Assembly: GCA_015852425.1 (NCBI GenBank) | Contig: JAAAIG010000469.1 | Location: 1 to 30,183 of the forward strand | DNA length: 30,183 nt | Reading direction: 5' to 3' | Source: Gryganskiella cystojenkinii | Lineage: Eukaryota; Mortierellomycota; Mortierellomycetes; Mortierellales; Mortierellaceae | Shown: positions 30,081-30,183 of the stretch, one piece after another | Layout: the number at the start of each line of letters is the position of its first letter | Numbering within the stretch: the first letter of the stretch is position 1 | Notes under the pieces: generated by a model | What the model was told of the DNA's origin: nothing | Seen by the model: only the letters and a program-made list of their open reading frames with translations | Database searches by the model: none | Position numbers and translations under genes: made by a program

Positions 30081-30183
30081 TTTTCGAGACACTACAAGAA
30101 GCACCACACACCGCAGTCCGTTTACCCACTCTAACTGTCAGTTAGCAAGTAAGCTGTTCAATGTGTTGTAATCTATCATATTG

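Larger units (their letters stand above)
29806..30183. other. Upstream region of the monooxygenase to the window edge
   Basis: Besides the purine microsatellite and direct-repeat copy 2, no open frame of interest is visible. The edge may be approaching another gene. Confidence 0.45.

Overview
This window reads as nuclear DNA of an early-diverging fungus, most likely Mortierellomycotina (Mortierella sensu lato). The evidence is short GT-AG introns in most genes, pyrimidine-rich tracts just before start codons, long A/T homopolymers, and the kind of gene families present. The lineage is an inference, because no rRNA or marker search was possible. There are no CRISPR arrays, operons, rRNA genes or convincing tRNA genes.

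Bases 1-5000 are an accessory, degenerating stretch. On the minus strand lie a reading frame running off the left edge, two overlapping-family remnants that share a repeated block (one carries XPG/FEN1-like nuclease motifs and a PD-(D/E)XK-like tail), and another PD-(D/E)XK-like remnant of the kind seen in Crinkler-type proteins. Two intact, unusual genes follow head to head. One is a short retrotransposon-Gag-like protein with a C-terminal membrane anchor (3254-3784, minus). The other is a multi-pass membrane protein built from three tandem repeats of about 54 residues (4225-4938, plus).

Bases 5586-29805 hold ordinary housekeeping genes whose exon structures close in frame: a PCL-type cyclin (minus); GPC1, the glycerophosphocholine acyltransferase (plus); a GVP36-like BAR protein (plus); LETM1/Mdm38 (minus); TMA7 (plus); a Cid1-type non-canonical poly(A)/poly(U) polymerase (plus); a conserved fungal mitochondrial protein of unknown function (minus); ribosomal protein eS21 (plus); a Mim2-like mitochondrial outer-membrane protein (minus); and an FAD-dependent monooxygenase (minus). 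Three or four of these act at mitochondria (LETM1, Mim2-like, the conserved mitochondrial protein) and two in ribosome or translation biology (eS21, TMA7), but the genes are independently transcribed and I see no sign of a dedicated cluster.

Intergenic DNA is generous: 3.8 kb between the cyclin and GPC1, with a long purine-rich block, and 1.5 kb between TMA7 and the polymerase. A 10-N assembly gap sits between GPC1 and the BAR gene. A near-identical direct repeat of about 35 bp brackets the monooxygenase gene, which may point to tandem duplication of that locus beyond the right edge. The most unusual items are the Gag-like membrane-anchored protein, the three-repeat membrane protein and the remnants of the large nuclease-like family.
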